A stretch of DNA of 64,000 nucleotides, from positions 372,001-436,000 of the forward strand of contig WFMF01000077.1 of the NCBI GenBank assembly GCA_011033025.1. The letters run 5' to 3'. The number at the start of each line of letters is the position of its first letter. Positions within the stretch are counted from its first letter, which is position 1. This document shows, piece by piece, positions 19,977 through 32,423 of this stretch. The notes under the pieces were generated by a model that was not told where the DNA came from, did no database searches, and saw only the letters and a list, made by a program, of their open reading frames with translations. The position numbers and the translations under genes are program-made. The stretch comes from Beroe forskalii. Taxonomy: Eukaryota; Ctenophora; Nuda; Beroida; Beroidae.

Positions 19977-22931
19977 CCCAGTGAGCATTCTCCGGAGTTT
20001 ATACATTCTCCGAAACGAACATTCTCTGGAGTGTTCATTCTTTCATTCTCCAGAGTGTACATTTTCAGGAGTGTACATTCTCAGGAGTGTACATTCTCAG
20101 GAGTGTACATTCTCTGGAGTGTACATTCTCCGGAGTGTACAATCTCAGGAGTGTACATTCTCTGGAGTGTACATTCTCCAGAGTGTATATTCTCAGGAGT
20201 GTACATTCTCCGGAGTGTACATTCTCCGGAGTGTACATTCTCTGGAGTGTACATTCTCCGGAGTGTACATTCTCCAGAGTGTACATTCCCAGGAGTGTGC
20301 ATTCTCAGGAGTGTACATTCTCCAGAGTGTACATTCTCAGGAGTGTACATTCTCAGGAGTGTACATTCTCAGGAGTGTACATTTTCAGGAGTGTACATTC
20401 TCAGGAGTGTACCTTCTCCAGAGTGTACATTCTCCAGAGTGTACATTCTCAGGAGTGTACATTCTCCGGAGTGTATATTCTCAGGAGTGTACATTCTCCA
20501 GAGTGTACCTTCTCCAGAGTGTACATTCTCAGGAGTGTACATTCTCCGGAGTGTACATTCTCAGGAGTGTACCTTCTCCAGAGTGTACATTCTCCAGAGT
20601 ACATTCTCAGGAGTGTACATTCTCCGGAGTGTATATTCTCAGGAGTGTAAATTCTCCAGAGTGTACATTCTCAGGAGTGTACATTCTCAGGAGTGTACAT
20701 TCTCAGGAGTGTACATTCTCAGGAGTGTACATTCTTTAGAGTGTACCTTCTCCAGAGTGTACATTCTCAGGAGTGTACATTGTCAGGAGTGTACATTCTC
20801 AGGAGTGAACATTCTCAGGAGTGTACCTTCTCCAGAGTGTACATTCTCAGGAGTGTACCTTCTCCAGAGTGTACATTCTCAGGAGTGTACATTCTCAAGA
20901 GTGTACATTCTCAGGAGTGTACATTCTCCAGAGTGTACCTTCTCCAGAGTGTACATTCTCAGGAGTGTACATTCTCTGGAGTGTACATTCTCCAGAGTGC
21001 ATATTCTCAGGAGTGTACATTCTCAGGAGTGTACATTCTCAGGAGTGTACATTCTCCAGAGTGTACCTTCTCAGGAGTGTACATTCTCAGGAGTGTACAT
21101 TCTCAGGAGTGTACATTCTCCAGAGTGTACATTCTCAGGAGTGTAGATTCTCAGGAGTGTACATTCTCCGGAGTGTACATTCTCCAGAGTGTACATTCTC
21201 AGGAGTGTGCATTCTCAGGAGTGTACATTCTCCAGAGTGTACATTCTCAGGAGTGTACATTCTCAGGAGTGTACATTTTCAGGAGTGTACATTCTCAGGA
21301 GTGAACATTCTCCAGAGTGTACATTCTCAGTAGTGTACACTCTCCAGAGTGTACATTCTCAGGAGTGTACATTCTCAGGAGTGTACATTCTCAGGAGTGT
21401 ACATTCTCCAGAGTGTACATTCTCCGGAGTGTACATTCTCCAGAGTGTACATTCTCAGGAGTGTACATTCTCAGGAGTGTACATTCTCAGGAGTGTACAT
21501 TCTCCAGAGTGTACATTCTCAGGAGTGTACATTCTCTGGAGTGTACATTCTCTGGAGTGTACATTCTCAGGAGTGTACATTCTCAGGAGTGTACATTCTC
21601 AGGAGTGTACATTCTCTGGAGTGTACATTCTCAGGAGAGTACATTCTCTGGAGTGTACTTTCTCAGGAGTGTACATTCTCAGGAGTGTACATTCTCCAGA
21701 GTGTACATTCTCCAGAGTGTACATTCTCCAGAGTGTACATTCTCAGGAGTGTACATTCTTTCATTCTCCAGAGTGTACATTCTCAGGAGTGTACATTCTC
21801 AGGAGTGTACATTCTCCAGAGTGTACATTCTCCAGAGTGTACATTCTCCGGAGTGTACATTCTCCAGAGTGTACATTCTCAGGAGTGTACATTCTCAGGA
21901 GTGTACATTCTCCAGAGTGTACATTCTCCAGAGTGTACATTCTCCGGAGTGTACATTCTCCAGAGTGTACATCCTCCGGAGTGTACATTCTCAGGAGTGC
22001 ACATTCTCAGGAGTGTACATTCTCAGGAGTGTACATTCTGAGGAGTGTACATTCTCAGGAGTGTACATTCTCAGGAGTGTACATTCTCCAGAGTGTACAT
22101 TCTCCAGAGTTTACATTCTCCAGAGTGTACATTCTCAGGAGTGTACATTCTCCAGAGTGTACATTCTCCAGAGTGTACATTCTCCAGAGTGTACATTCTC
22201 CAGAGTGTACATTCTCAGGAGTGTACATTCTCAGGAGTGTACATTCTCAGGAGTGTACATTCTCAGGAGTGTACATTCTCCAGAGTGTACATTCTCCAGA
22301 GTGTACATTCTCCAGAGTGTACATTCTTTCATTCTCCAGAGTGTACATTCTCCAGAGTGTACATTCTCAGGAGTGTACATTCTCAGGAGTGTACATTCTC
22401 AGGAGTGTACATTCTCCAGAGTGTACATTCTCCAGAGTGTACATTCTCCAGAGTGTACATTCTCAGGAGTGTACATTCTCAGGAGTGTACATTCTCCAGA
22501 GTGTACATTCTCCAGAGTGTACATTCTCCAGAGTGTACATTCTCAGGAGTGTACATTCTTTCATTCTCCAGAGTGTACATTCTCAGGAGTGTACATTCTC
22601 AGGAGTGTACATTCTCAGGAGTGTACCTTCTCCAGAGTGTACATTCTCAGGAGTGTACATTCTCTGGAGTGTACATTCTCCAGAGTGTGTATTCTCAGGA
22701 GTGTACATTCTCCGGAGTGTATATTCTCAGGAGTGTACATTCTCAGGAGTGTACATTCTCCAGAGTGTACATTCTCCAGAGTGTACATTCTCCAGAGTGT
22801 ACATTCTCAGGAGTGTACATTCTCCAGAGTGTATATTCTCAGGAGTGTACATTCTCAGGAGTGTACATTCTCAGGAGTGTACATTCTCAGGAGTGTACCT
22901 TCTCCAGAGTGTACATTTTCCAGAGTGTAAA
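19977..22931. repeat. Giant 16-bp near-palindromic satellite
   Basis: Roughly 180 units of GTACATTCTCAGGAGT. Each unit ends CAGGAGT, CCAGAGT, CCGGAGT or CTGGAGT. The CCGG variant ACATTCTCCGGAGTGT is almost its own reverse complement. A few units are interrupted by TTCATTC. Because 3 x 16 bp is stop-free, all three plus frames stay open for hundreds of codons (up to 605), all reading as the same 16-residue repeat. The array lies in the CERT intron of copy 2. Confidence 0.95.
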
Positions 22932-23589
22932 TGCAACAGCTTTACCATCATCTCAACTTCACACCGCTTCAATAATACCTTTACACCACCTTCGTTGTAT
23001 AAGTAAAAGTAGCACTACCTTGACACCAATGTACCTCCTTGGCACTGCTTCACTTTCTTGGCAGCGCTTTACAGTCTTGCCACAGTGTTACTACTTTGAC
23101 AAGCCCACAAAAATGAAGATGGTTGGAGAGGTACCTAGTTTGTATGTTGAAAAGGTCGATTTTCTGATGAGCTCATTTTTGGATGGCCCCTTGCCAGAAT
23201 ACTGTTCACTTGAACCAAAATAAGGTGTTTCCATATAACGCAATGATTTTCACTTCACTAAATAATGTAAGCTGACGGGGTGAGAGTAGCGAGAGCAAGT
23301 CGAATTATGGGAATTTCGATGCGCGCAGTTGTCGTTAGGCCTCTATCACTATGATCACCGAACATTGACAACAACGATCACATCACATCACATTCACAGA
23401 GAACAGTTACCTGTTTATACATGCGATGTTGCTGCTTTGCTGCCTCTTCACTCGCTTCCTCCCCCTCAGAAGCCACCACTCCGTTCTCCTTCACTTCCAC
23501 CTGTAAGTGGAATTATTCACAAACAGATTTTATTGTATATGATTATACGCCCAAATGTAGTTCATGACTGGGAATGCCATTCAAATTAG

Positions 23590-24040
23590 AATACCTTAGG
23601 AGGTCTATTTATGTGGGTTGAAATTGCGGTGTTTGAAATTTTGGTAGGTTGAAAATATGGGGATTTTTTCAAAAAACCCCAAATTTCACCCACCAAATAA
23701 AATTGGGTGATTTTTCTTACTTTTTGCTGACAAATGAAAGATTTTTTGCGGAAAACAATGGAAAAATAGATTAATTCTTATATTACAAATCGAATTCTTG
23801 ATCGTCTTCCTGAGCCTCTGCTTCATTAATTACTGTTCTAAATTTTTGAATTTCAATTGTTTTAACCATTTAACTTTGACTAAATTATCTGTAACTATCT
23901 GAAAACTCATCTCTGATACGAAATTGTACTGTTTTAGTACAGATAGTTCAAGAAATTTCGAAAGCGGGTTGAATTAAATCGGGGAGTAAAATTGTGGCGG
24001 GCAAAATTTTGGTAGGTTGAAAATATGGGGATTTTTTCGA
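23590..24040. other. Copy-2-specific block bounded by a short direct repeat
   Basis: A 450-bp stretch absent from copy 1, bounded by two copies of GGTAGGTTGAAAATATGGGG (near 23643 and 24010). AT-rich, no coding potential. Confidence 0.55.
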
Positions 24041-24378
24041 AATGACGAAGACTCTGACTTGTAGGAAATGCAGCTATAAACCCGGTGGGATTGTATCTGT
24101 GGGTGCTCCCCACCTGAGTTGCTCCTTTATATTCAAAACTAGAAGGCCCGTTGGGCCTTCTTGGTCACAGGATACCCGGCCAAGTAAAAACCACTCTTTC
24201 GACGATCAATCGTACTTTTTATTGCATCAAAAAAAATATCAATCAGATTCAGAATGACAGTTTTGAGTTTTGTATTCAAAACAGCAGCGTTATTGATTAT
24301 GATATTAATGATTATTAAGGCGTATCTCTGACGGATCAATGACACCAGTATGACCAATAGAGTACTACAACAGTGTAA

Positions 24379-24833
24379 CCAACAATTAAATGGAGAACAA
24401 TATTAGTAAGTATGACACCACTATCAACTATGTACACCACTGTGTACTACACATCTCTGATAACAGTTTGAGGATGAAGTATAACAGTTTACACCACTGT
24501 GAGGTTTATTTGACGCCAGGGTGAGGTATAGTTGACACCACTGTGATTTTTAGGCTGCACCAGTATAGGTGACACCAGTGTTGTCAGGCGTTGCCTGACC
24601 CCCTTGAAATAATGGGTCAGACGACGTCAGACAACACCAGTGTGAACTGTGAGGTATAGTTGACACCAGTGTAAGCTATAGTTGACACCAGTGCGATTTA
24701 TAGTTGACATGACACCAGTTTGATGTATAAACAGAATTAAACTATAATGAATAGTTGACACCAGTTTGAGGCGCCAGTGCCCAGTGTGACCTATACATTT
24801 AAACACCAGTGTAATTTTTAATGATTTTTTCTT
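24379..24833. repeat. 22-bp repeat region, contracted copy
   Basis: Matches 7830-8612 but with only about 8 degenerate GACACCAGTGTGAGG units. Interrupted by a 54-bp TIR element. Confidence 0.75.
24581..24634. mobile_element. 54-bp miniature TIR element, 8-bp TSD
   Basis: The element begins TTGTCAGGCGTTGCCTGACC and ends with an imperfect reverse complement (GGTCAGACGACGTCAGACAA). It is flanked exactly by CACCAGTG on both sides (24573-24580, 24635-24642). Copy 1 of the duplication has the uninterrupted host repeat, so insertion followed duplication. Confidence 0.75.
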
Positions 24834-24834
24834 C

Positions 24835-25660
24835 ATCCGAACTTCCAAATTTATCCCAACAATTATAATGACGAAAGATTATCACCAATTTCATTTATCA
24901 CCAAAAGTGCCAAAATAAAATGTTCAACTTCAAACCTTTTCTTTTCTTGCCGTTTTAGTCTCTTGTAGGAAATGTTGATAAATCTTCGGCCGCAAACTTT
25001 TTACCGAACTCAAAGTTCCGTTCAGAACGCAAGTTTTGATTCTCAACAGTTGAAACGTTTCACAAAGAGCAAACAACGAAATGGCAATTGCGTTGCGAAA
25101 GTGGTGCGCGTTGTCAGACGTTGTCTGACCCCTACGCCTTCGACGCGCGTCCGCCGAAGGCGGTCAGACAACGTCTGACAAGGTGCTCGCGTGCACGTGC
25201 ACCTTGTGCGTTGCATAGCAACGCGCGCAACTTAGGAGAAATTGTCAATCTTGTTTTTCGCGACTTTTTTTTCCAACTTTGGACGTTAATTACGGAAAAA
25301 ATAAAACGTAAACTCAATTTTTGAATGACCATTCGAAACCGAAATCAATTTTTCTACCACCCTGCAAAAATTGCGGTGTTTCAACTCCATTTAATTCAGT
25401 CATTTGCATACAAGGCTCTTTCCTTAATTAATGATCATCTGATTTCACGGATCGGGTCGTTGAATAAGAGTAATTTATTAATTCTCTTTTGACTCAATGG
25501 TACAAATACAAATGTAAACGATGTGGTTCTTTAATGACAATCAATTTCGTCGTTCTACGACATCTTCAGGTCTGTAAATACAATAAAATTAATATAGAAT
25601 AAAATCATCGTTTACATTTGTATTCGTACCATTGAGTCAAAAGAGAATTAATAAATTACT
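24835..25660. other. CERT intron, no gene recognised
   Basis: Apart from the 71-bp element, this is AT-rich. An imperfect inverted repeat of about 30 bp around the CATTTGTATT motif lies at about 25480-25520 and 25610-25650 (TTAATTCTCTTTTGACTCAATG and its reverse complement). Confidence 0.5.
25111..25181. mobile_element. 71-bp miniature TIR element, same family
   Basis: Perfect 20-bp TIRs (TTGTCAGACGTTGTCTGACC) flank an internal hairpin, GCCTTCG...CGAAGGC. Flanking octamers GGTGCGCG and GGTGCTCG differ at one base, consistent with an 8-bp duplication. Confidence 0.7.
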
Positions 25661-25661
25661 C

Positions 25662-25901
25662 ATCAATTGTAATGATTATCTAGCTAAACCCCACCTGTCT
25701 GAGTTGCTCCTTTATATTTATGATTATCTAGCTACACCCCACCTGTTTGAGTTGCTCATTTATAAATCTAGCTTTACCCCAATTGTAAGAGGTGCTCCTT
25801 TTAAATCTAGATAAACCCCACCTTTCAGAGTTTCTCCTATATAAATCTAGCTAAACCCCACCTTCCAGAGTTTCTCCTTGATAAATCTAGCTACACCCCA
25901 C
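25662..25901. repeat. 39-bp minisatellite carrying the FFAT-exon splice donor
   Basis: About six degenerate units of roughly 39 bp. On minus each reads GGAGCAACTCAGACAG|GTGGGGT, then TAGCTAGATTTATAA. The first 16 bases are the last 16 bases of the adjacent CERT exon and the rest is its intron start. Single stray units also occur at 3680-3710 and 24105-24130. Confidence 0.88.
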
Positions 25902-25991
25902 CTGTCTGAGTTGCTCCTCCAGGTTCTCCATTTTGTCCAGTGTTTCTTCTATCGCGTCAAAGAACTGGTCCTCGTGAAGGTGTGGCCCTTG
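25902..25991 (-). CDS. CERT1: CERT FFAT-motif exon
   Basis: A 30-codon phase-0 exon with acceptor TTCCCACAG and donor CAG|GTGGGG. It encodes HLHEDQFFDAIEETLDKMEN. The core QFFDAIE, preceded by acidic residues, matches the FFAT motif of CERT (EFFDAVEAALD) that binds the ER protein VAP. The first FFAT position is Gln rather than Glu. It joins upstream to 38992-39075 and downstream to 18731-18826 in phase. The upstream intron is 13 kb and contains a foldback element and another complete gene. Confidence 0.85.
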
Positions 25992-25999
25992 CTGTGGGA

Positions 26000-26349
26000 A
26001 TCATCATTTTATTGATACATAAACACTGTACTTTTTGTTGAACGAACTACTACTACGTTGGTTTGACGTGGATGGACTAAAATGTATTGAAATTCTTATG
26101 AGATGAATTGTCGAAAGTCTAAAAGACTTCACTACGTCAAATCACGAGCTAGGCGTCCAATTTCATATTATAGTTTTCCAAACTGTTCGGTTTGGGTACC
26201 ACAACCTCCAATCCCAATTTATAGCAACTTTTGAGGTCTAAAAATAAAATAACTATAAGTATAAGCCAGATTGTCGGTAGGTTGTAAATTCAAACATATT
26301 AAAAGTCTTAGATAAGAGGAAAAAGAAGACGAACGAAAGGGATATAAGC
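26000..26349. other. CERT intron, nothing recognised
   Basis: AT-rich, no repeat or exon seen before the foldback element. Confidence 0.5.
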
Positions 26350-26352
26350 CGG

Positions 26353-29300
26353 TTATAAGAGAAAAAATGAAACCATCTGTGCAAAAATTATTTACAAAGG
26401 TTTTATTGTTGGAATGTGATCTAATGGGTCCCATGAAGGTCTCCAAAGAGTGTTAAGGTGCTACCTTGAAGGGAAAAGTCAGGAGGGCCACGCCCTTTTT
26501 CGACCGTGGGAAATTTTGAGGGAAAAATGAAAATTCAGTTTTTATATGATATATGACATGTGGGTACCCTAAACCTATGTTTTTTGGGACGGGGAATCGA
26601 TTCCAAACACTTTCAAAGTCGTATCTAACTTCCTTGACCCAAAACCGGCCACGCCCATTTTTGCGCAAGGCATTTTTGAGGTCTAAAAGCTATTTTTCAG
26701 ATTAATGCGATATATGGCATGTAGGTACTCTAAACCCATGTTTTTTGGGACGAGAAATCGATTCCGCACATTATTAAAGTCGTATCTACCTTCCTTGCCC
26801 CAAAACCGGCCACGCCCACTTTTTGTGTATGGGATTTTTTGACCGCCACAAAGGTATTTTTCAGTGAAGTGCGATGTATGGCATGTAGGTACTCTACACC
26901 CATGTTTTTTGGGACGAGAAATCGATTCCACACATTATAAAAGTCGTATCTACCTTCCTTGACTCAAAACCGGCCACGCCCATTTTTACGCAAGGCATTT
27001 TTGAGGTAGAAAAGCTATTTTTCAGATTAATGCGATATATGGCATGTATGTACTCTAAACTCATGTTTTTTGGGACGAGAAATTGATTCCACACGTCATT
27101 ATCAAAGCCGTGTCGACCTTCCTTGACCCAATACCAGTCACGCCCACTTTTTGCGTATTTGTTGGGAGATAATCCTCTTATCTGTGGTCATTGGGGTCTA
27201 TTACCCAATGGTCGATATTCTGATATTAATATACATTATACAATCACTATGTCTCTGAGCTATCTGTCCTCTGCTGCACAGGCTTTTGGATTTGCACTTG
27301 CTTTCGCCTAATGTGGTCGCCACCCCTCAGTCGATTGTGAAGGGTCTTGCCACGGCATCCAGCACCCACCAAGGTGCACACATACATAATGCATACATGG
27401 GGATAGACAGGACATGATGTGCAAGGGTGGAGGGTTCTTCTCCAGGGATAAACTGATAAAGCCAAAGGTTGAGCAGTTTGCCTAGGAGTGTTGGTTGTGC
27501 AGCAGAACCAGCAAACACTAAACCTACCCGAATTTGGCTCCATTCCAAGAAAGTGTTTTTACCAGATAAAATGTTTGATCACCTAACGTAAGCAAGCGGA
27601 CGTCATATTTCCTTTCCCAGCGACCAAAAGTGATAAGTCACCCATTTAGGTAAGTATGTACTCTAAATCCAGGATAAATTGTAGAGATACATCCATTCTC
27701 TACCATCTTACCATTAAAAGATTTCCATACCATTACGGCATCACTGTGATATCTTGATATGGATGGTAATTAGATTTGTACATGTGGGGTACCAGAAAAG
27801 ACCAATTGTGAGGAACTCACTTCTCGGCTGACCAGGTTTCTGGATGCTTTCGCACAGAATTTCAGAAATTCTACTACAACAGGAATTTTGCCAACGAAGC
27901 ATTGAAAGTGATATTTCGCCGAGAAGATAGGGTTCCAGAGGTCGCTTGGGAATGGCTTCGTGATAGTGGGACACAACGAACCTGCTCCGGGTTAAAGAGA
28001 TGGGCACGGCTGAAATGATAAGCAGGGAAAGAGAGAAAACCCGCTGTGCTCAGGTTAAGAGAATGACCGAACAGAAAACAAGAGGTTAGGTTTTAAGGTT
28101 TGGCATGTCGTGAAGAATGGGGATCAAGTTGGATGCCTACAGGGATAGCTGACAAGGAAGTATTCAGACAAATACACTGCCATAGAAATCTTGAAGGGTA
28201 GCTGGGCATTGAATTGAATTTAACATAGGTGGGTGTCCATTTATCCTTTCTATCCAGGATGGAAAGGAGGAGTGAATGTCTGACATTTTAATGAATTGAT
28301 CGACCCCAGTGAAAGACTGAGAGAAAAATTCAAGGCCAGTGAGTGAGGATTGATAAACTCTTCACCTCAATAACAGCGGAGCCTCGATCTAGCAGAGCAT
28401 ACAACAAACAGAGAAGTGGAGAAAGTTATGACAGTAGCAGTCGGAAAGGAACTGGTCGGGCAGGAGCAGAAAAGCAGCTCAATAAATTTCATTCCTCGCT
28501 CCCAAGGGAGGAATAGGGATGCATTGCCCGTTTTGATAGGTTAAACATTAGTTGACTGCCGCGCCTCCTTGATTTCTGGGTTGGTTTTTGTTTCCAGAAT
28601 TTTGTCTATCACCAGTAGAGGACGACCATAGCAGACCAATGGACTTTTATGTGGGAAGACAATCAACAAGTGTTACCTCGAATGACTAACCTAAACTACT
28701 GCAGCTAGTTCGACCAGATAATCAGATAATCAATAATCAATTCTGATAACATGTTTAAAGCTTTAAAGAGTACCAACATGCATCATATCTTATGTCACTG
28801 AGCAATATCTTTTAGACTGGTCAAAATACCCTACACAAAAAGTGGCCGTGTGACCACAAACGGATCAATGAAGTTCAGTACGACTTTGATAATGTGTGGA
28901 ATCGATTCTATTTCTTTATTCAAACACATGGGTTAGGGTACCTACATCCTAAATGTCGTATTTAACTGAAAAATAACTTTCTGGTGGGCCAAAAATCTCA
29001 TACACAAAAAGTGGGTGTGGCTAGTATCGGGTCAAGGGAGGCTGAGACGACTTTAATAATGTGTGGAATCGATTTCTCGTCCCAAAAACATGGATTTAGA
29101 GTACCTACATGCCATACATCACACTTCACTGAAAAATACCTTTAAGCGGGCGAAAAATCCAATACGAAAAAATGGGCGTGGCCGGTTTTGATACGAGGTA
29201 GATACGACTTAAATAATGTGTGGAATCGATTTCTCGTCCCAAAAAACATGGGTGTAGAGTACCTACATGCCATACATCGCACTTCACTGAAAAATATCTT

Positions 29301-29808
29301 TGTGGCGGTCAAAAAATCCCATACGCAAAAAAGTGGGTGTGGCCGGTTTTGGGGCAAGGAAGGTAGATACGACTTTAATAATGTGCGGAATCGATTTCTC
29401 GTCCCAAAAAACATGGGTTTAGAGTACCTTCATGCCATATATCGCATTAATCTGAAAAATAGCTTTTAGACCTCAAAAATGCCTTGCGCAAAAATGGGCG
29501 TGGCCGGTTTCGGGTCAATGAAGGTAGATACGACTTAGAAAGTGTTCGGAATCGATTCCCCGTCCCAAAAACATAGGTTTAGGGTACCCACATGTCATAT
29601 ATCATATAAAAACTGAATTTTCATTTTTCCCTCAAAATTTCCCACGGTCGAAAAAGGGCGTGGCCCTCCTGATTTTTCCCTTCAAGGTAGCACCTTAACA
29701 CTCTTTGGAGACCTTCATGGGACCCATTAGAACACATTCCAACAATAAAACCTTTGTAAATAATTTTTGCACAGATCGTGGCATTTTTTGCCGTTTTTTA
29801 CCTTATAA
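26353..29808. mobile_element. 3.46-kb foldback element FB1 (long TIRs, possible 3-bp TSD)
   Basis: Arms of about 750 bp (26353-27130 and about 28850-29808) are inverted copies. Each arm has four to five tandem subunits of about 170 bp containing GGCCACGCCCA, GGCATGTAGGTACTCTA and TTTTGGGACGAGAAATCGAT. The ends are TTATAAG and CTTATAA, flanked by CGG on both sides (26350-26352, 29809-29811). The 1.7-kb core has no coding frame of note. The left arm plus core recurs at 52862-54650. Confidence 0.75.
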
Positions 29809-29811
29809 CGG

Positions 29812-32423
29812 TTCAAATCAACAGGAAGTTTGACATCAGCAATCTGCAATGTCATTGGCAGTCTGAATCCAGGAAACAAATATACACCCTAACTACAAAG
29901 AAGGTATAATGCAACCTGACCATTGCATGCAATTGCACGGTACAGTACACAATACACATGTATCAGTGTACTTGTACGATGTATGATGTACGCCGTACGG
30001 GTTATTATATTTATATATGATGTATAAACAGTAAACACCACGATACACTTTTGATAGGTAGTTGACGTAATCATCTTAACTGAGAGATAATATCAACCAT
30101 CGTCATTTCAACCACAAATCGTTTTCCTTATCCAGATCAGCAAATCAGAGAGGCAAGCTTCTGGGAGAAGAAGCATACTACACACGCCAGAGATAGAGCA
30201 AAATCCTAATATACCTTAAATTTAATGAATATACTTAGATAATGACGCCGGAGGCCAAAGACATGCCCAGCTCTCCCTCAGATTTTCACAATGGTATAAA
30301 ACAACCGTACACATGGTTTGTGTAATTTGTTTTCAATGAAAATATGACTTTATCGTATAAATTTGAGTTGAAAATTAGATTGAGTGAACACACGCCCAAT
30401 TCTATTGTCAACTCAATGTTTGAACAATGGCTCAGGCTGTTCTTATGTGTACTTTTGCACCTGACGCTGCAGAAAAATAAAATGTCTCGTGTAATATCAG
30501 ATTTAATTCAATCAATCAATGAGTTTTACGGTTTTTGGTACAGAAAAGTGAAGATCGAGCATTCTGTAAATAGTTATATGTCCAAGTTTTGTGCTCAGAT
30601 CAGCTGAAGCGACCCACAAAGTGGTCACACACATCTCTCAACAGAAAGTGGCAAGTACAATCCAAGCAGGCGCTAAATTTCGGCTATGAGCATGAGTCCA
30701 TCCTGGTTCCTGATATCCCTAGTATGCGAGTATGGGGGTTTATAATTATACCTAATTCAACTTCAAGGTTCATAAGTGAGATGATACCTTATGAAAACGC
30801 ATTTTACCAATTTTAGCTCACATCAAGTTAATGAATTTATACAATGGCCCATTAATACAATGGACAATACAACCGCACGGAAATAACTGACTGAAAGACG
30901 TTAAATAAATATGATACAGCAGTCCACTACACAGGGAATACTTAGCAGTAAACTGCAGGAGCATGTATAAAACACTAGACTGAATATATATACCACCCTG
31001 GCATATGTACTGTACAGAGTGACGAAAACGAGAGAGAGAAGACTTTAATATTCCTCAGAATAAGGGATGTATGACGTCGTCAATTCGTCATTCTAAAGCT
31101 TGGTGGAGGCGTCACAGGCAGATGAAAAAGCGAAGACTAACGAGTGACTATCATGGTTCAGGAATAATTCTTACATATATAGGAAGCTTAAACTGTTTTT
31201 ACGTAATCCGGAAATAATAGTACCAATTATCCTGAAGTAGGCGCCTAAAATAAGCACTGTGAGTGTGCACTATGTGTTAGATATAAAATAAGTATGTTTA
31301 TAAGTGAATGGCAAGTGTCAGTAACGACAACATCATTCTTCCATCAATAACCCCTCCCACTTTCGTTATATAATATGTATGTCGTCATAACAGCCGCTCA
31401 CCAGTCACCAATAAAGGAAAATAGCGAAATCTTAAGCAGTTGAGCACTCAAATGCCATAAATAAGAGTCAATAGGGACAATTATTATAGGATAGAGCCGA
31501 GTGCCACTTGTACACTGTGCACCCGACTGAATACACAAACAGTACACAACACTAGTGCAAGGCAATAGCATTTATATATCAGTGATGACGCATTGCTGTG
31601 GAATCTGGCAAGTTGGTTGGTAATCAGATTCTCTGCAGGAGAGAGGCTGGTAATAGTGGTGTGATAAACTGCTGACAGAGTAGTGAGACTGGTGCCTAAT
31701 CAATGGAGGTAATAATGTCGTCAATTTATTGATTAATTATTGAAACAATTGACAGTTTTCAGCTGACAGAGATCCAGATATTTAGTAGCTTCAAATTCAA
31801 TGTACAGATAGATCAAAAATTGACTTCTAGATTTTTTGGTGGAGTCCTACAATTAATATAATTTCTTATTCAATTTACAATTTTCATGCTGTTATTATAA
31901 TTTCATTTTTGTTTATAATTATTTCAATTTCATTCCCTAGTATTTCTGATCAACAGTGAACAGTTCTTTATTTAAGTTTAAACCTACTGGCTACTTCTTA
32001 CAGTCGGCTACAACTCTCAAAATGCCATTGAGCTGGAAAGTGGAAGCGATGTGAGAGAGTCCTTCTTTTAAAATTCATACATTATAATACACTCTTTGCA
32101 TATTCACAAAGATAGAGATAGGCAGTAGCAGCCATTTGCTCGCCAATAAGTATATCTGTGGGTTTGGTTGAGGTTATTTGAAATTAATTACAGAAACAAA
32201 GAAAGCAATGATTAAGACAACTTTCAATTAAAAATATCATTAATTCACACTAACATTAAGTTAAAGTCAAGTACAACCGAAAGAGCAGATGATGACTTTA
32301 CAACACTGGTGTCACTGGTCTGTCTGGTTCGTAGATTTAAGCATGTATAAGCATAATCCCTTCCCCACCCTGACCATTGTCCCAAGACAAGTACACTTCA
32401 GTCCTCACACCAGCTTCCTCTCC
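29812..32423. other. CERT intron, no gene recognised
   Basis: Short open frames at 30344-30607 and 30589-30816 have no recognisable family or flanking splice signals strong enough to call. Confidence 0.45.

Larger units (their letters stand above)
17567..24833. repeat. Segmental duplication, copy 2
   Basis: Direct copy of the 1-8612 region. It lacks the 4060-7830 block and the GTAT microsatellite. It has gained a nearly 3-kb 16-bp satellite, an extra block at about 19680-19960, a 0.45-kb replacement at 23590-24040 and a 54-bp TIR element at 24581. The duplication therefore predates these events. Confidence 0.85.

Noticed and set aside
19896..23223. Very long plus-strand open frames up to 605 codons
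   Set aside because: They are translations of the stop-free 16-bp satellite; all three frames are open and give the same 16-residue repeat.
29142..29469. Frames with MFFGTRNRF or NRFLVPKNMG repeats, also at 26.7-27.1 and 53.2-53.7 kb
   Set aside because: They are translations of the FB1 arm subunits on both strands, not conserved proteins.
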